Positions 25,205 through 37,887 are shown, numbered from the stretch's first letter. The stretch: DNA of 64,000 nucleotides from Companilactobacillus ginsenosidimutans (GCF_001050475.1 NZ_CP012034.1:930001-994000), one strand, 5' to 3'. Numbers and translations are program-made. The notes: generated from the sequence alone by a model not told the origin.

Positions 25205-25963
25205 TTATTCGTTTCTTGAAGCAAATGCTTGGTACAACATAACACCAGTTGCGACACTAGCATTCAAACTTTGCACGTGTCCAACCATGGGAATACTTAG
25301 AGTTTCATCGACTTGTTTTTGTACAAGTGGTGATACTCCTTTCCCTTCGTTACCGATGACTAAAGCAATTGCACCTTTGGCATTCCATTGACGATAGTTT
25401 TTACCTTCCATGGCTGTACCAAAGATCCAAACATTTCGTTTCTTTAAATCATTAATCGTGTTAACTAAATTGGTCACACGAACTACTGGAACATGCTCAA
25501 TAGCTCCAGTTGAAGTTTTAGCAACAACGGCTGTTAATCCGGTTGAACGATGTTTAGGAATAATAATTCCATCCACACCAACCGCATCAGCAGTACGCAT
25601 GATTGATCCTAAATTATGTGGATCTTCAATTTTGTCGAGAATTAGGATAAATGGATCTGTCCCCTTCTTTTCGGCACTTTTAAAGATTTCGTCCAATTCA
25701 ACATATTGGTATGGTGCAACATAAGCTGCAACACCTTGGTGAGTTCCACCGTCAGAGATTAAGTCTAGCTTGCTCTTTGGAACCTCTTGTACTATCAAGC
25801 GGTCACGTTTGGCAATCTTGACTACTTCTCGTACGTGCTCACTAGTTAAATCTTTTTGAACTAAAACTTTGTTGACACGTTGATTAGCAGTTGGTGATTT
25901 CAATAATTCAACAACTGAATGGTGACCAAAGACTAGTTCACTTTCTTCTGAATTATTTTGCAT
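25205..25963 (-). CDS. rlmB: 23S rRNA (guanosine2251-2'-O)-methyltransferase RlmB
   Basis: 252 aa, SpoU/TrmH family. N-terminal substrate domain with VFGHHSVVELL, and SPOUT motifs ILDKIEDPHNLGSIMRTADAVG, VIGNEGKGVS and IPMVGHVQSLNASVA. The ATG at 25963 has AGGTG seven bases upstream; it overlaps the mrnC stop by 11 bases. Confidence 0.92.
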   Translation of the reverse strand: MQNNSEESELVFGHHSVVELLKSPTANQRVNKVLVQKDLTSEHVREVVKIAKRDRLIVQEVPKSKLDLISDGGTHQGVAAYVAPYQYVELDEIFKSAEKKGTDPFILILDKIEDPHNLGSIMRTADAVGVDGIIIPKHRSTGLTAVVAKTSTGAIEHVPVVRVTNLVNTINDLKKRNVWIFGTAMEGKNYRQWNAKGAIALVIGNEGKGVSPLVQKQVDETLSIPMVGHVQSLNASVATGVMLYQAFASRNE

Positions 25964-26357
25964 TCGTTTCACCTGCCTCAACTTTTTTAATACAATAATT
26001 AATTAATTCTTCTAAGCGTTTTTTATCGCCGGTAATGTCCAAATAGCCCATCACTGCCTCAAATCCTGTTGACATGTGGTAAGTCACTACATCAGTATTT
26101 TTGGCTTTCGTATACTTTTTGGCATTACGACCATTTTTATAAATCCTAACTTCTTGATCAGATAAAATATCTTCTTCAATCATCAGATTTATCAAGGATG
26201 CTTGAGCCTTGGCCGAGACAAATTGTTTCGACATGTATTGAAGTTCATTAACTTTGGTTTTCCCAGTTTCAAGAAGGTGTTCACGAATATATACTTCATA
26301 AACAGCATCCCCAAGATATGCCAATGTAACTCCATTTAGTTGTTCAATCTTAATCAT
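25953..26357 (-). CDS. mrnC: Mini-ribonuclease III
   Basis: 134 aa, RNase III catalytic domain without a dsRNA-binding domain: [18 protein letters not shown] (about 13-30) is the signature. It matures 23S rRNA ends in Bacillus. It overlaps cysS by 8 bases and rlmB by 11, so translation is coupled. Confidence 0.92.
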   Translation of the reverse strand: MIKIEQLNGVTLAYLGDAVYEVYIREHLLETGKTKVNELQYMSKQFVSAKAQASLINLMIEEDILSDQEVRIYKNGRNAKKYTKAKNTDVVTYHMSTGFEAVMGYLDITGDKKRLEELINYCIKKVEAGETNAK

Positions 26358-27756
26358 TTAAATGCCACCGTGTTCCCTGCGGCGTATCTTCAAGAATTAC
26401 GCCCATTTCTTTTAATTTATCACGTAATTCGTCACTCGTCGCAAAATCTTTATCAGCACGAGCTTGATCACGTTGGTCAACCATTGATTGAATCTCGTCG
26501 GATAATTCCTTTTTGTCATCAAATGTGACACCCAAGATTCCAGACAAGTCTGAAATTGCAGTCAAAATAGCTTCAGCATTTTCTTTGTTGACTGAATCTT
26601 GGCTGCTGTAATTATTAGCTAGACTCACCAACTCAAAAATTGTCGTCAATCCATTTTGAACATTAAAGTCATCATTCATGGCAGTCTTAAATTCTTCAAC
26701 AATTTTAGCAATTTGTTCGTCAATTGTTGCGTCCTTTTGACCATTAGCATCATCAAGTCTAAAACTCAAATTGTTATAAGCAGTCTTAATTTTATCCAAA
26801 TTATCGGCAGCTTTTTGCAGGTTGGCCTTTGAATACTCAAGTGGACGACGATAATGTGTTGATGATAGGAAGAAGCGAATCACCTGTGGATCAGTTGTCT
26901 TAACTAAATCATGAACGGTCACAAAATTACCAAGTGATTTACTCATTTTCTCGTTGTTCTCAACAGTCACAAAACCATTGTGCATCCAATAATTAACGAA
27001 TTTTTCACCTGTCTCAGCCTCAGATTGGGCAATTTCATTTTCGTGATGAGGGAATTCAAGGTCTTGACCACCACCATGAATATCAAAATTATTGCCGAGA
27101 TATTTGGTCGACATAACTGAACATTCAATGTGCCAACCTGGACGGCCCTTACCCCAAGGAGAATCCCAGTTAATTTCACCTGGCTTAGCTTTTTTCCAAA
27201 GCGCAAAATCAATCGGATCTTGCTTCTTATCAAATTCAGCTTCACCAATATGTTCACTGGCACCTTGAACTAATTGATCAATGTCCATGTCTGAAAGTTT
27301 GCCGTAATTTTTGAATTTACGGGCACGATAAAAGACATCCCCATCTGATTCATAAGCATAACCCTTATCTATCAACACTTTTACAAAGTTAATGATTTCT
27401 GGAATGTTGTCAGTCGCACGAGGATTAACTGTTGCACGTTGAACATTCAGTTCATCAATATCTTCGTAGAAAGCTTTAATAAATTTATCGGCAACTTCTG
27501 GGACGGTAATATTTTCTCGAGCAGCTTCTTTAATCATCTTGTCGTCAACATCAGTAAAATTAGAAACAAATTTTACATTGTAACCAATATATTCCAAATA
27601 ACGTCTGACAGTGTCAAAAGCAACGATTGAGCGCCCATTTCCAATGTGAATATAGTTATAGACTGTGGGACCACAGACATACATATTCACTTGATTAGGT
27701 TGAATTGATTTGAATTCTTCTTTTTCTCGTGTGTATGTATTAAATATTTTTAGCAT
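26350..27756 (-). CDS. cysS: Cysteinyl-tRNA synthetase
   Basis: 468 aa, class I. HIGH-type motif [12 protein letters not shown], zinc Cys in CGPTVYN (Cys28), KMSKS in [11 protein letters not shown] (about 265-275). AAAAATA start region has no T-box: the gap to gltX holds a terminator only. Confidence 0.97.
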   Translation of the reverse strand: MLKIFNTYTREKEEFKSIQPNQVNMYVCGPTVYNYIHIGNGRSIVAFDTVRRYLEYIGYNVKFVSNFTDVDDKMIKEAARENITVPEVADKFIKAFYEDIDELNVQRATVNPRATDNIPEIINFVKVLIDKGYAYESDGDVFYRARKFKNYGKLSDMDIDQLVQGASEHIGEAEFDKKQDPIDFALWKKAKPGEINWDSPWGKGRPGWHIECSVMSTKYLGNNFDIHGGGQDLEFPHHENEIAQSEAETGEKFVNYWMHNGFVTVENNEKMSKSLGNFVTVHDLVKTTDPQVIRFFLSSTHYRRPLEYSKANLQKAADNLDKIKTAYNNLSFRLDDANGQKDATIDEQIAKIVEEFKTAMNDDFNVQNGLTTIFELVSLANNYSSQDSVNKENAEAILTAISDLSGILGVTFDDKKELSDEIQSMVDQRDQARADKDFATSDELRDKLKEMGVILEDTPQGTRWHLND

Positions 27757-27772
27757 CTATATCACCCTATAT

Positions 27773-27819
27773 AAAAAGAGGTTGAGGCAAAACTTAGTTT
27801 TCCTTCAACCTCTTGTTTT
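27773..27819 (-). terminator. Terminator after gltX
   Basis: Minus strand: AAGAGGTTGAAGG pairs with CCTCAACCTCTT, followed by T5. It separates gltX from cysS. Confidence 0.8.
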
Positions 27820-27838
27820 GTATCAAGAAACGATACTT

Positions 27839-29335
27839 CTATTTCATTTGATCTAAAGTTTTATCAATATTCTTCAAAGCTTGATCCTTACCGAATAACT
27901 CAATAGCTTCGGCAATTGCTGGACCGTGCATTGTACGTGTTGTAGCAATTCTTGCTGGCATGTAAAGTTTTCTACCTTTAACACCAGTATCTGCTCTAAC
28001 ACCTTGAATAGCAGCCATAATTTGTGTAGCTGTAAATCGTTTAAGATTTTCTAACTTGCCACGCAAGTCTTCAATTGCCTTACGCGCATCGTCGTCTTTC
28101 AATTCTTCTTGTTCATCATCAGTTAAGACTTCTGGTTGTTCAAAGAAAACATCTGAGAGATCAACGATTTGTTGAGTAAAGCTCATTTGTGGCATATACA
28201 ATTCAGTCAAGTGTCTTACCCATTGGATTGTATCTGTGTCAGGATTTTCTGGAATACGTTTTGCTGTGATTAAGTTTTCAAGAACTAAATCAGTGATTTC
28301 TGAAACATCAGCGTTCTTAACGTATTGGTTATTAACCCATTCCAATTTCTTTTGGTCAAACTTAGCAGGTGATTTACTCAAACGCTTTTCATCAAAAATC
28401 TTGATAAATTGTTTACGGTTGAATAATTCATCTTCACCAACTGGTGACCATCCGAGCAATGTAATGAAATTAAACATTGCTTCCGGAAGATATCCTAATT
28501 CACGATATTGTTCGATGAATTGTAGGACTGATTCATCACGTTTACTTAGTTTCTTACCTGTTTCAGTGTTGATAATCAATGTCATGTGACCGAATTTTGG
28601 AGCTTCCCAGCCAAGTGCATCATAGACCATCAATTGTTTAGGAGTATTGGCAACGTGATCATCACCACGCAGAACGTGACTAATCTTCATCAAGTGGTCA
28701 TCAACAACAACCGCAAAGTTATACGTTGGCATACCATCACGTTTTTGGATAACCCAGTCTCCACCAATAGTATTTGAATCGATAGAAACACTGCCTTTAA
28801 CAATGTCATCCCACTCGTATGTCTTACCAACTGGAACGTGAATACGGATAACTGGTGTTAAGCCAGCATCTTTAGCGGCTTGAATCTTTTGAGCTTTTTC
28901 ATCTTCACTCATTCCAGCAAATTCATATTCATAATGAGGCATCTCACCATTTGCTTCTTGTTTTTCACGCATAGCAGTGAGTTCTTCTTCTGTTGTATAT
29001 GATTCGTAAGCGTCACCTTTATCAAGAAGTTCTTGAATATACTTTTGATAAATATCTTTACGTTCTGATTGACGATATGGACCATAATCTCCACCAACAT
29101 CGGGACCTTCATCCCAGTCAACTCCGAGCCACTTAAGGTTTTCAAGTTGGCTTTGTTCGCCACCTTCAACATTTCTCTTAGTGTCTGTATCTTCGATACG
29201 GATTACGAATGTTCCTTTATGACTACGTGCAAATAGGTAATTGAAAATTGCAGTTCTTGCATTACCTATATGTAAATGTCCTGTTGGACTTGGTGCGTAT
29301 CTAACTCGAATATCATTATTTGCCTTGTTTGCCAC
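27839..29335 (-). CDS. gltX: Glutamyl-tRNA synthetase
   Basis: 498 aa from the GTG at 29335, chosen because GGGGAG lies 10 bases upstream and the usual N-terminus ([23 protein letters not shown]) follows; a longer frame reaches 29440 but overlaps yacL heavily. KLSKRDES is the KMSKS equivalent. It probably also makes Glu-tRNA-Gln. It overlaps the yacL stop by 20 bases. Confidence 0.96.
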   Translation of the reverse strand: MANKANNDIRVRYAPSPTGHLHIGNARTAIFNYLFARSHKGTFVIRIEDTDTKRNVEGGEQSQLENLKWLGVDWDEGPDVGGDYGPYRQSERKDIYQKYIQELLDKGDAYESYTTEEELTAMREKQEANGEMPHYEYEFAGMSEDEKAQKIQAAKDAGLTPVIRIHVPVGKTYEWDDIVKGSVSIDSNTIGGDWVIQKRDGMPTYNFAVVVDDHLMKISHVLRGDDHVANTPKQLMVYDALGWEAPKFGHMTLIINTETGKKLSKRDESVLQFIEQYRELGYLPEAMFNFITLLGWSPVGEDELFNRKQFIKIFDEKRLSKSPAKFDQKKLEWVNNQYVKNADVSEITDLVLENLITAKRIPENPDTDTIQWVRHLTELYMPQMSFTQQIVDLSDVFFEQPEVLTDDEQEELKDDDARKAIEDLRGKLENLKRFTATQIMAAIQGVRADTGVKGRKLYMPARIATTRTMHGPAIAEAIELFGKDQALKNIDKTLDQMK

Positions 29336-30515
29336 TTTTACGTTCTCCCCTTTTACGTGTTGTATTACCTGATTTGTTATCCGTTGGCTTCTTCGGATTC
29401 TTTTCTTGGATACCATTAAACGAATGAGCAGGTTTAGCAAATATCATTTTACCAGCATCTGTTTGTAATGCACTAGTAACGACGACATCTAGTGATTTAT
29501 TAATGAAATATTTACCTTCTTCAACAACCACCATTGTTCCGTCTTCAAGATATGCTACACCTTGTTCACGCTCGGTACCTTCTTTTATAACTTTAACAGT
29601 CATAGTCTCTCCTGGCAAAACCATAGGTTTCAAGACTTTGGCAAGTTCGTTAATATTCAAAACTTTAACATTCTGAAATTCACTAACCTTGTTTAAATTA
29701 TAATCGTTTGTCAAAACTGCACCACCAATTTCTTTGGCTAATTTCAGCAGCTTATTATCAACTTCCGGAATATTGTCATAATCCCTAGTTGTCGTTTCAT
29801 ATTTAATGGTTTGATCCATTCTCATTTCATTTAAAATGTCTAATCCACGACGACCACGTTCACGCTTTTGATTGTCGGACGAATCTGAAATCAATTGTAA
29901 TTCATGAACAACAAAATCAGGAATCATAATTTTACCTTCCAAAAATCCTGTCTGTGCCAATTGGTGAACACGTCCATCAATAATAACTGATGTATCCAAA
30001 ATTTTGTAAGGGTAAAAATCTTTCTCAGTTGAACGTTCAATTATCTGACCGTCCTTATCAGCTTTTTCATTTGACTTGTTCTTTCTGGTCAAAGAAAAAC
30101 TGCGCCAATCATTTCTTCTAGTCGTACCAATTCGAAATCCGATGAATCCGAAAATGATCATAAGGATCAAAGGAATAATAGTGTTGAATATTAATGATGA
30201 CATCATATAAAACGGAATCGAAATGATATTTGCTAGAATCAATCCTCCAATAAGGAAAATAGCTCCAAAAATAATGTACTGTGGTGAACGCGAACCAAGA
30301 CTTTTCTCGATTCGAGCATTTAAATTGTTAATTGGTTGGACGAAAGGAAATGAAAAGAAATAAAAAATAAGGCCACCAGTAAGTCCGTCGACATACCCAT
30401 TATTAACAATACGTTGATCACCCATTCCGGTTGCGCGCCAGAGATAAGGTAAAACAGTCACTCCGACCGCAATACCAATCAATGCAAAAATTGCATTAAC
30501 TAAAAATTTGCGCAT
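29316..30515 (-). CDS. yacL: PIN/TRAM domain membrane protein (YacL)
   Basis: 399 aa. Four N-terminal membrane helices (about 4-135), a PIN nuclease-like domain ([21 protein letters not shown], about 173-193, plus the later acidic D at TNDYNLN), a TRAM domain (about 300-360) and a basic tail. RNA-binding nuclease function is inferred. Order radA-yacL-gltX matches Bacillus. Confidence 0.9.
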   Translation of the reverse strand: MRKFLVNAIFALIGIAVGVTVLPYLWRATGMGDQRIVNNGYVDGLTGGLIFYFFSFPFVQPINNLNARIEKSLGSRSPQYIIFGAIFLIGGLILANIISIPFYMMSSLIFNTIIPLILMIIFGFIGFRIGTTRRNDWRSFSLTRKNKSNEKADKDGQIIERSTEKDFYPYKILDTSVIIDGRVHQLAQTGFLEGKIMIPDFVVHELQLISDSSDNQKRERGRRGLDILNEMRMDQTIKYETTTRDYDNIPEVDNKLLKLAKEIGGAVLTNDYNLNKVSEFQNVKVLNINELAKVLKPMVLPGETMTVKVIKEGTEREQGVAYLEDGTMVVVEEGKYFINKSLDVVVTSALQTDAGKMIFAKPAHSFNGIQEKNPKKPTDNKSGNTTRKRGERKSGKQGK

Positions 30516-30525
30516 ATAGCACCTC

Positions 30526-31896
30526 CTAATTAAAAACTTTATTCATAGCTTCAGAAACGGTGGTAACACCAATAATTTGAATATTTTGGTCTTTTACCCA
30601 ATCTCCAAGGTTATTTTTAGGAACAAAAATACGTTTGAAGCCCAATTTCTCGGCTTCATTAACTCGCTGGTCAATTCGATTTACACGTCTAATTTCACCA
30701 GTAAGTCCTACTTCACCAACAAAACAATCGGTTGCAGAAATACCAAGATCTTTATAACTTGAAGCAATCGACATGGCAAGTGCAAGATCAATTGCTGGCT
30801 CATCAAGTTTGACACCACCAGTTGACTTCAAATAGGCATCTTGATTTTGCAACATTAAATTACCACGTTTTTCTAAAACAGCCATAATAACTGATACTCG
30901 ATTATGATCGAGGCCAGTTGCAGTTCTCTTGGCATTCCCAAATATTGTTGGTGTAATCAAAGATTGTATCTCAACTAGGATTGGACGTGTACCTTCCATA
31001 GATACAACAACCGCTGAACCATTCGTATCTTTAAGTCGCTCTTCCAAGAAAATTTCTGATGGATTGTCAACTTCAGATAGCCCTTTAGTCTGCATCTCAA
31101 AAATACCAATTTCATTAGTTGATCCAAAACGATTTTTGACCGAGCGAAGGATACGATAACTGTGATGAGTATCCCCCTCAAAATATAGCACTGTATCAAC
31201 CATATGTTCCAATATCTTAGGACCAGCAATTGCGCCACCCTTTGTTACATGTCCAACAACGAAAACTGTAATGTTTTGTTGCTTGGCTATATTCATCAAT
31301 TCAGCTGTAACTTCACGAATTTGTGAAACACTACCAACGGCCGATGATATCTCCGGTTCATCCATTGTTTGAACGGAATCAATAACCAAATAATCGGGTT
31401 TGATTTCATCAATAGTTTGGCGAATGTAACTCATATCGGTTTGTGGATAAATAAATAAGTCATCCCCACTGATATCAAGTCTGTCCGCACGCATCTTAAT
31501 TTGTGACGCACTCTCTTCACCAGAAACGTATAAAACTTTTCCACCAGACTTTTGTAGTTGTCCCGATACTTGTAATAGTAATGTAGATTTTCCAATTCCC
31601 GGGTCACCACCGATAAGTATTAGAGAACCTGGAACAATGCCACCTCCGAGAACACGATTCAACTCTGATAAATCAGTTTTAACTCGTTGTTCCTTTTCAA
31701 AGGCGACATCATTTAATCTAACCGCTTTGGTTTCCAGATCACTAGTACGACGGCTAGGCGTAGCCTTTGGTGACTCTACCCGCTCGATTTCCTCAACCAT
31801 TTGATTCCATGAACCACAATTTGGACAACGTCCCAAATATTTTGGTGAAACGTATCCACAATTTTGACAGACAAACTTACTTTTTGATTTTGCCAA
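30526..31896 (-). CDS. radA: DNA repair protein RadA
   Basis: 456 aa. N-terminal C4 zinc finger [21 protein letters not shown], RecA-like ATPase with [12 protein letters not shown] (about 92-103), the KNRFG motif, and a C-terminal Lon-like domain. It promotes branch migration in recombination and transformation. Confidence 0.96.
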   Translation of the reverse strand: MAKSKSKFVCQNCGYVSPKYLGRCPNCGSWNQMVEEIERVESPKATPSRRTSDLETKAVRLNDVAFEKEQRVKTDLSELNRVLGGGIVPGSLILIGGDPGIGKSTLLLQVSGQLQKSGGKVLYVSGEESASQIKMRADRLDISGDDLFIYPQTDMSYIRQTIDEIKPDYLVIDSVQTMDEPEISSAVGSVSQIREVTAELMNIAKQQNITVFVVGHVTKGGAIAGPKILEHMVDTVLYFEGDTHHSYRILRSVKNRFGSTNEIGIFEMQTKGLSEVDNPSEIFLEERLKDTNGSAVVVSMEGTRPILVEIQSLITPTIFGNAKRTATGLDHNRVSVIMAVLEKRGNLMLQNQDAYLKSTGGVKLDEPAIDLALAMSIASSYKDLGISATDCFVGEVGLTGEIRRVNRIDQRVNEAEKLGFKRIFVPKNNLGDWVKDQNIQIIGVTTVSEAMNKVFN

Positions 31897-31910
31897 GTAC
31901 TTAATCCTCT

Positions 31911-32456
31911 CTACTTAACACCAGATGAGCCAAAACCGCCTTGGCGTTCTTTAAGACCACCAATATCATCGTCAGTTGTTAAATACTTAATAAATATTCC
32001 TTGGGCGAGTCGATCACCCTTTTTAATATGAAAGTCTTTTGGGAAAAAGTTGATCAATTGAATAAATAATTCTCCCTCATTACCGTCATTGTTATAGTAG
32101 TCAGCATCAACCACACCAATCCCGTTTGGAATCGACAAACCACGTTTCAATGGATTACTTGAACGGCTGGCAATAATCAAAACTTCATCATCTTGCATAT
32201 ATGCTTTAACCCCAGTTGGTACTAAAACTGGTTTAATTGCTTTTTGCACTTCTTCGACTTTTGCGTCATCCATTTTACCCTTTGTAAGTAAAAACTTGAT
32301 AACATTTAGAACTCCAAATTTCCAAATAGAAGGAACAACAAAATCTTCGGCACTCTCAATATCGTATCCGGCAGCTTTCTTGGTTTGTCTGACTGGTAAA
32401 TTAATGTTTTTATCTTGATATTTCTCAACAATTTCAAATCCACGTTGTTTTGACAA
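31911..32456 (-). CDS. dut: dUTP diphosphatase
   Basis: 181 aa, trimeric dUTPase. Motifs I-V are visible: [34 protein letters not shown] and [10 protein letters not shown] 30-residue insertion between motifs I and II ([20 protein letters not shown]) is longer than in the E. coli type but common in lactobacilli. The start is TTG after AAAAGGAG. It precedes radA by 14 bases. Confidence 0.93.
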   Translation of the reverse strand: MSKQRGFEIVEKYQDKNINLPVRQTKKAAGYDIESAEDFVVPSIWKFGVLNVIKFLLTKGKMDDAKVEEVQKAIKPVLVPTGVKAYMQDDEVLIIASRSSNPLKRGLSIPNGIGVVDADYYNNDGNEGELFIQLINFFPKDFHIKKGDRLAQGIFIKYLTTDDDIGGLKERQGGFGSSGVK

Positions 32457-32579
32457 AATATGGTCTCCTTTTTAATCCTAGTTACTAAAATAATATCATT
32501 TAAACATTGGTAATACACTGACTTTCATTAGTTATTACGGTAAGATTAAGATAAATATATTGATATTAGGAGGCTTTCT

Positions 32580-32903
32580 ATGGAGATGAGACACGGTGAA
32601 AACCGTTTTTACCTTTTTGACACAGATACACACAAAGAAGTTGGCGAAATTGTGTATTCCAAAGTTGAAGATAACATTATTTCAATTGACCACACACGAG
32701 TTGATGAAACTTTTCAAGGTCATGGATTTGCTGGCAGGTTACTGAATTCAATGTTGGACTATGCTGATTTGAATAATTTGAAAATTGTTCCAGTCTGTGA
32801 ATATGCCAAGGTTGCGTTCAAAAAACGCCCAGAAATCAGATTTTTGTTAGCTGATAATTATCAAGAACTACTTAAAAAACTCGACAAGGAGGAACAAAAA
32901 TAG
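32580..32903 (+). CDS. Small GNAT-type N-acetyltransferase
   Basis: 107 aa of the YjdJ/NATD1-like family: [29 protein letters not shown] contains the acetyl-CoA motif QGHGFAGRL (about 46-54), and [13 protein letters not shown] follows. Substrate unknown. GGAGG precedes the ATG, and the gene shares its last base with rpiA. Confidence 0.85.
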   Translation: MEMRHGENRFYLFDTDTHKEVGEIVYSKVEDNIISIDHTRVDETFQGHGFAGRLLNSMLDYADLNNLKIVPVCEYAKVAFKKRPEIRFLLADNYQELLKKLDKEEQK

Positions 32904-33592
32904 TGAATCAAGACGAACTTAAAAAAGCAGTCGGGGTAAAATCCGTAGATTTCATTCAAAGTAATTCAGTTGTAGGTTTAGGAACCGGTTCAACGGTATA
33001 TTTTATGATAGAAGAACTTGGTAGGAGATATCAAGCTGGCGAGATCAAGAATATCGTTGGTGTTTCAACTTCATCACGTTCACAAAAACAAGCTGAGGGG
33101 CTCGGCATTCCTATGAAGGATTTGAACGAAGTCGACCATATTGATTTGACCATCGATGGTGCTGATCAAATTGACAAGAACTTCCAAGGAATCAAAGGTG
33201 GCGGTGCTGCCCATTTACTTGAAAAAATGGTTGCCACAAATTCTCACAAAAACATTTGGATTGTCGATCAATCTAAGATGGCGGACCAACTTGGTAGCTT
33301 CCCACTTCCTATTGAAGTAATTCCATTCGGTTGCCAAAAAACTTTTGATGACTTAGCCAAAGAAAACTTGAAGCCTGAATTTAGATTAGATGAAAATGGT
33401 GACCGAGTTTTGACACACAACAAGAACTACATTATTGACCTTAAAAATGGTGTAATCGAACATCCCCACATTTTGGCTGATTGGTTAGATCACCAAGTTG
33501 GAATTGTTGCACACGGACTATTTCTTGATATAGTAAATACTGTAGTTGTTGGTTATGATGACGGCCCAAAAGTCATCGACAACATTAGATAA
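32903..33592 (+). CDS. rpiA: Ribose-5-phosphate isomerase A
   Basis: 229 aa. [15 protein letters not shown] (about 26-40), DGADQID and [11 protein letters not shown] are catalytic and phosphate-binding signatures. It interconverts ribose-5-P and ribulose-5-P. GTG start after GAGG, coupled to the preceding gene. Confidence 0.96.
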   Translation: MNQDELKKAVGVKSVDFIQSNSVVGLGTGSTVYFMIEELGRRYQAGEIKNIVGVSTSSRSQKQAEGLGIPMKDLNEVDHIDLTIDGADQIDKNFQGIKGGGAAHLLEKMVATNSHKNIWIVDQSKMADQLGSFPLPIEVIPFGCQKTFDDLAKENLKPEFRLDENGDRVLTHNKNYIIDLKNGVIEHPHILADWLDHQVGIVAHGLFLDIVNTVVVGYDDGPKVIDNIR

Positions 33593-33611
33593 TTAAAGAG
33601 GAGACTATTTT

Positions 33612-34955
33612 ATGACGAAGGAAATCACATCAAAAGAATTATCAGATTTTCAAAAAGCATTCGAGGACACTCCAGGTTCTTCTGCTATTAAAAATGCCGT
33701 CGCAAATAACGGTATTTATAAATCAAGTGAAACTCTAGCATCAAAAATTGCTATGGATCCAACTTTCTCAGTTGAAATTGAAACTGGTTCAGTTGCAGAT
33801 CAAAAGCAATCCGGTTTGTGCTGGGTATTCGCTGCTTTGAATACTATGAGACACCCTATCCAATCAAATTTCAAAATTAAGGGATTTGAACTTTCTGAAG
33901 GATACATGCTTTTCTGGGATAAACTAGAAAAATCTAATTTCTTCTATGAAAACGTAATTAACACAGCTGCCCTACCAATTGGCGACCGTAAAGTTGACTT
34001 CTTAATGACCACACCTCAACAAGATGGTGGTCAATGGGATATGGTTATGGCGCTTGTTGAAAAATACGGTGTCGTTCCAAAGAGCGTTATGCCAGATACA
34101 GCCAGCAGAACAAATTCACGTGAATTGAATTCCGTTCTTAACACTAAATTACGTAAAAATGCCGTAACTCTCCGTAAATTAGTTAATGATGGTGCCTCAG
34201 AAACTGACGTTCAACGCCAAAAAGATGAAATGATGAGTGAAATCTACAAAATTTTAGTTTACACAGTCGGTGAACCACCAACAAAATTCGACTGGGCTTA
34301 CCGTGATGATGATAAGAATTATCACAAAGAAACGGGCATCACTCCACAAGAATTTTTCAAAAAATATGTTGGTTGGGATATCGATAATTATGTTTCAACA
34401 ATCAACGCACCAACAGCAGACAAGCCATACAATCACGTCTATACTGTTGAATTGCTAGGAAACGTTGTCGGTGGACGCCAAGTTCGTCACCTTAACCTAG
34501 CAATCGATGACTTCAAATCACTAGCAGTTAAACAACTTCAATCAGGCGAAGCAGTCTGGTTCGGTAGTGACGTCGTCCAAAGTTCAGACCGTAAATTAGG
34601 AATCATGGACACAAAAATCTATGACCTAGAAGGCCTATTCAACACAGACTTCAGCATGACAAAGGCAGAACGCCTGGACTATGTTGAAAGTATGATGGAC
34701 CACGCAATGGTAATCACCGGCGTCGACTTAGATGAAAACGGCAAACCAACAAAATGGAAAGTTGAAAACTCATGGGGAGAAAAAGTCGGAACAAAAGGCT
34801 ACTTCGTAATGAGCGACGACTGGTTCGACCAATTCGTCTACCAACTAGTAATCAACAAAGACTTATTAAGCGACTCACTAAAAACAACATTTGACACAGA
34901 AGCAAAAGATCCAAAAGTATTAGCACCATGGGATCCAATGGGAGCACTAGCTTAA
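33612..34955 (+). CDS. pepC: Aminopeptidase C (bleomycin hydrolase family)
   Basis: 447 aa, papain-like C1B peptidase. Catalytic Cys in QKQSGLCWVFAALN (Cys70 region), His in DHAMVITGVD and Asn in VENSWGEK. A cytosolic hexamer that trims peptides, central to casein/protein use in lactic acid bacteria. GAGGAG precedes the ATG. Its stop is followed within four bases by the first copy of the structured repeat. Confidence 0.97.
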   Translation: MTKEITSKELSDFQKAFEDTPGSSAIKNAVANNGIYKSSETLASKIAMDPTFSVEIETGSVADQKQSGLCWVFAALNTMRHPIQSNFKIKGFELSEGYMLFWDKLEKSNFFYENVINTAALPIGDRKVDFLMTTPQQDGGQWDMVMALVEKYGVVPKSVMPDTASRTNSRELNSVLNTKLRKNAVTLRKLVNDGASETDVQRQKDEMMSEIYKILVYTVGEPPTKFDWAYRDDDKNYHKETGITPQEFFKKYVGWDIDNYVSTINAPTADKPYNHVYTVELLGNVVGGRQVRHLNLAIDDFKSLAVKQLQSGEAVWFGSDVVQSSDRKLGIMDTKIYDLEGLFNTDFSMTKAERLDYVESMMDHAMVITGVDLDENGKPTKWKVENSWGEKVGTKGYFVMSDDWFDQFVYQLVINKDLLSDSLKTTFDTEAKDPKVLAPWDPMGALA

Positions 34956-34958
34956 AAG

Positions 34959-35079
34959 AGCCAAAAAAAGCACGCACTTAAACACGGAACATAAGACGAC
35001 CATAGCGGAGAGGGGTGCGTAACACCCCCGCAGCTCTGGGCGCCTTATGTGTAGTGTTTAGTGCTTTTTTTAGCGTTTC
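34959..35079 (+). repeat. Structured repeat, copy 1
   Basis: 121 bases directly after pepC. Outer stem AAAAAAGCAC/GTGCTTTTTT, middle stem TTAAACAC/GTGTTTAG and CATAAG/CTTATG, terminal hairpin GGGGTG-CGTAA-CACCCC, ending AGCGTTTC. The A-rich 5' arm and T-run at the 3' arm resemble a bidirectional terminator. It matches two other copies with compensating changes. Confidence 0.85.
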
Positions 35080-35087
35080 AAAAAAAC

Positions 35088-35220
35088 AGCCAAAAACAAA
35101 ACGCACTTGGGCACGGAGCGTAAGATGCGACACAGCGGAGTGGGCGCGTAACGCCCCGCAGCTTTGTCCAGCTTACACGCAGTGTCCAGTTTTGTTTTTG
35201 GCGTTTCCACTATATAAAAG
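35088..35220 (+). repeat. Structured repeat, copy 2
   Basis: Tandem to copy 1. Outer stem CAAAAACAAAAC/GTTTTGTTTTTG, middle stem TTGGGCAC/GTGTCCAG, hairpin GGGCG-CGTAA-CGCCC, then GCGTTTC and a tail CACTATATAAAAG that copy 3 shares. Every stem differs from copy 1 by paired substitutions. Confidence 0.85.
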
Positions 35221-35296
35221 TGAACAAAGCAGATCCAATCATCCCAAAAAAGGTCGTTCACCTATAACCCCACCAAGTCAAAATTTATTTCAAACT

Positions 35297-35334
35297 CAAA
35301 AAGGCCCAATACCCACCAGATATTGAGCCTTTTA
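35297..35334 (+). terminator. Terminator-like hairpin upstream of pepX
   Basis: AAAAGGCCCAATA with TATTGAGCCTTTT, ending in T-rich sequence. It separates the pepC repeats from pepX. No gene lies between 34956 and 35445. Confidence 0.6.
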
Positions 35335-35445
35335 TAATACAATCAAACAATTTGAAATATCCAATTATTTATCCCAAAAATCTCCCCTGCAAGCATATAA
35401 TTGAAGTTATTATCATCTCTGAGTAAAAAGAAACGAGGTTATTCA

Positions 35446-37887
35446 ATGCTAAACAATCAATTCGCAATAAAGCCAACTGACTACCAAACTCAGCTAAATG
35501 AACTACACGATATTCACTTCATTGATACAGACAATGAGGATGAATCAAATCCAATAAAACTCTGGAAAAATTTTTTAAGGAAAAGCTTTCTAGACTCAAA
35601 TAGCGATTCAGTGTTCTCACAAAAACTTTCTACACTAATGGCTACTCCTGACGTAAATTTGAATTCATATCTTGAAGAAAATTCAAGATTAAACATTGCT
35701 GCTTTCTATAATGTCGCCTTGCAATTATTGGGTTTCCCACCTGATATTGACTTCTCATTTGCTGACCCATTAGAAGGAATGAAAAAAATTCAGCTAAAAA
35801 TTGTCGATCATCAAGATAAATTTTTAACAGTAGATGAATTAAAATCAGCATGGTATTGGCTTCTAGCTACTCACAATAAAGACGGACAAACATACTTGGA
35901 CTCATTGGCTGCGCAAGGATATTTCGTCAGTTTCTATGATGATGAAACCGTTCAAAAGCCCCTACTCTTCAACGGAAAAACCTTGCCGGTATTTAATCCA
36001 CATAGATTGATTCGTGAAGTTGTTTATGTAGAATCACCCCAAGATACCGATCATGATGGAAAATTAGATTTACTAAAGGTCGAAATCCTACGTCCTGCTG
36101 AATCGAATAATGGACTTAAAGTTCCAACTTTGTATACTGCAAGTCCATATAATCAAGGAACAAATGATGAGACTGGCGACAGGTTAATGCACAACGTCAA
36201 CATCCCTCTTACTCACAAAAATCCTGATACAAATAAATATGCTGACATAGAGTACACAGACAGTGAATCCACTTTACCTGCAGCACGTCCGGTCAAAGGC
36301 ACTTCTGAATCAACTGAGGAAACCTTTGCTAGAGAACAGTCATATACACTAAACGATTATTTCTTAGCCCGTGGCTTTGGTGTTGCATATGCTGCAGGAA
36401 TAGGTACAAAAGATTCTGACGGAGTGCGGACAACCGGTGATCCGGAAGAAACTGTATCAACAATTTCAGTTATCGAATGGCTAGCTGGCAATAGACGTGC
36501 CTTTACCAATAAAATTGACAATATTGCAATCAAAGCAGATTGGTCAAACAAACATGTTGCAATGACCGGTCGCTCATATCTAGGTACCCTGGCAACTGCC
36601 GCTGCGACGACTGGTGTTGAAGGCTTGAAAGCCATTCTATGTGAGGCTGCAATTTCAAGTTGGTATGATTACTACCGTGATGGTGGATTAGTCATTGCAC
36701 CAGGTGGATTCCCTGGCGAGGATGCCGATGTACTTGCAGAAGAAACATTTAGCAGACGCCTTCAGGCTGGAGATTATCACAAAGTTAAAACAACGTGGGA
36801 TAATCAGCTGAAAAGTATTACCGAGGGTCAAGATAGAGCAACCGGAAATTATAATACTTTTTGGGACGCAAGAAACTATCGTAAAAATGCTAAAAACATT
36901 AAAGCTGACGTCATGTTTGTTCACGGACTAAATGATTGGAATGTTAAGCCACGTAACGTTGAGAGATTGTGGAACGACATTGCAGGAAATGATATTTCTA
37001 AAAAAATTATTCTTCATCAAGGTCAGCATATTTACATTAATGCTTTCCGATCAATCGATTTTACTGATATTGCGAACCTCTGGTTGACCAATGAGTTGTG
37101 GGATGTTGATAACGGTGCCCAGAAGCTCTTGCCAAATGTTATCGTTCAAGATAATGTTAAATCTGAAACTTGGAACAGTTATTCAAGTTGGAGCAATAAG
37201 CAAAACGCTGAAAAGAATTATTACTTATCTGAGGACACTCTTAGACCAACAAAAGAGCCCACTTCAGATATTCAGATTTTTTCTGATAAGTTACCAGAAA
37301 ATATCTTTGCTAACTATTGTAAAAATATAGATAAGTGGCAAAATGATTTGGTTACGGAAAATAATAATTCACTTAAAAAGAATCGATTGATATTCAAATC
37401 TGACCGATTGTCCTCAGAATTATTATTGGATGGAACTCCCAAAATCAACTTAAGAATTGCTAGTGACCAAAACATTGGAATGCTTAGTTTTCAAGTGATT
37501 GACTATGGTATAAGCAAACGATTGAACGTCTCACCTAGCATTCTTAAAGCAAAGGGATTGGCTGAAACTTATGATTGGCGTGAAGACGATTTGCGAGAAT
37601 TTCAAATCTCCCACAAACCTTCCGAATACAAAATGATTACTAAAGGTCACATCAATTTACAAAACCGCAAAAATAATTATCATGTCCAAGAAATATCTCC
37701 AAACAAGTTTTATGATATTTCGGTTGAACTACAGCCCACTATGTATCGCTTGATTGAAGGTCATCAGCTTGGACTAGTTATTTATGCGACAGATTTTGGA
37801 ATGACCATCCGAGGAAATCAGAATATTAATTATAGTGTTGATCCAAAATATTCATCACTAGTTGTTCCTTTCCACAGCGCTAAATAA
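35446..37887 (+). CDS. pepX: X-prolyl dipeptidyl aminopeptidase
   Basis: 813 aa, peptidase family S15. Catalytic Ser in [11 protein letters not shown] (about 390), with [16 protein letters not shown] and [10 protein letters not shown] carrying the later catalytic region. It removes X-Pro dipeptides from proline-rich peptides in the cytosol. The ATG at 35446, preceded by GAGG, is preferred to an in-frame start 15 codons earlier. Confidence 0.96.
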   Translation: MLNNQFAIKPTDYQTQLNELHDIHFIDTDNEDESNPIKLWKNFLRKSFLDSNSDSVFSQKLSTLMATPDVNLNSYLEENSRLNIAAFYNVALQLLGFPPDIDFSFADPLEGMKKIQLKIVDHQDKFLTVDELKSAWYWLLATHNKDGQTYLDSLAAQGYFVSFYDDETVQKPLLFNGKTLPVFNPHRLIREVVYVESPQDTDHDGKLDLLKVEILRPAESNNGLKVPTLYTASPYNQGTNDETGDRLMHNVNIPLTHKNPDTNKYADIEYTDSESTLPAARPVKGTSESTEETFAREQSYTLNDYFLARGFGVAYAAGIGTKDSDGVRTTGDPEETVSTISVIEWLAGNRRAFTNKIDNIAIKADWSNKHVAMTGRSYLGTLATAAATTGVEGLKAILCEAAISSWYDYYRDGGLVIAPGGFPGEDADVLAEETFSRRLQAGDYHKVKTTWDNQLKSITEGQDRATGNYNTFWDARNYRKNAKNIKADVMFVHGLNDWNVKPRNVERLWNDIAGNDISKKIILHQGQHIYINAFRSIDFTDIANLWLTNELWDVDNGAQKLLPNVIVQDNVKSETWNSYSSWSNKQNAEKNYYLSEDTLRPTKEPTSDIQIFSDKLPENIFANYCKNIDKWQNDLVTENNNSLKKNRLIFKSDRLSSELLLDGTPKINLRIASDQNIGMLSFQVIDYGISKRLNVSPSILKAKGLAETYDWREDDLREFQISHKPSEYKMITKGHINLQNRKNNYHVQEISPNKFYDISVELQPTMYRLIEGHQLGLVIYATDFGMTIRGNQNINYSVDPKYSSLVVPFHSAK

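Noticed and set aside
27757..27838. T-box upstream of cysS
   Set aside because: The gap is filled by the gltX terminator and shows no T-box sequence or specifier stem.
29336..29440. Longer N-terminus for gltX
   Set aside because: It would overlap yacL by over 100 bases and lacks a ribosome binding site; the GTG at 29335 has GGGGAG and gives the standard length.
35070..35261. Minus-strand frames across the structured repeats (also 40020-40250) that look alike
   Set aside because: Their similarity comes only from the shared repeat; no ribosome binding site and structure is better supported.
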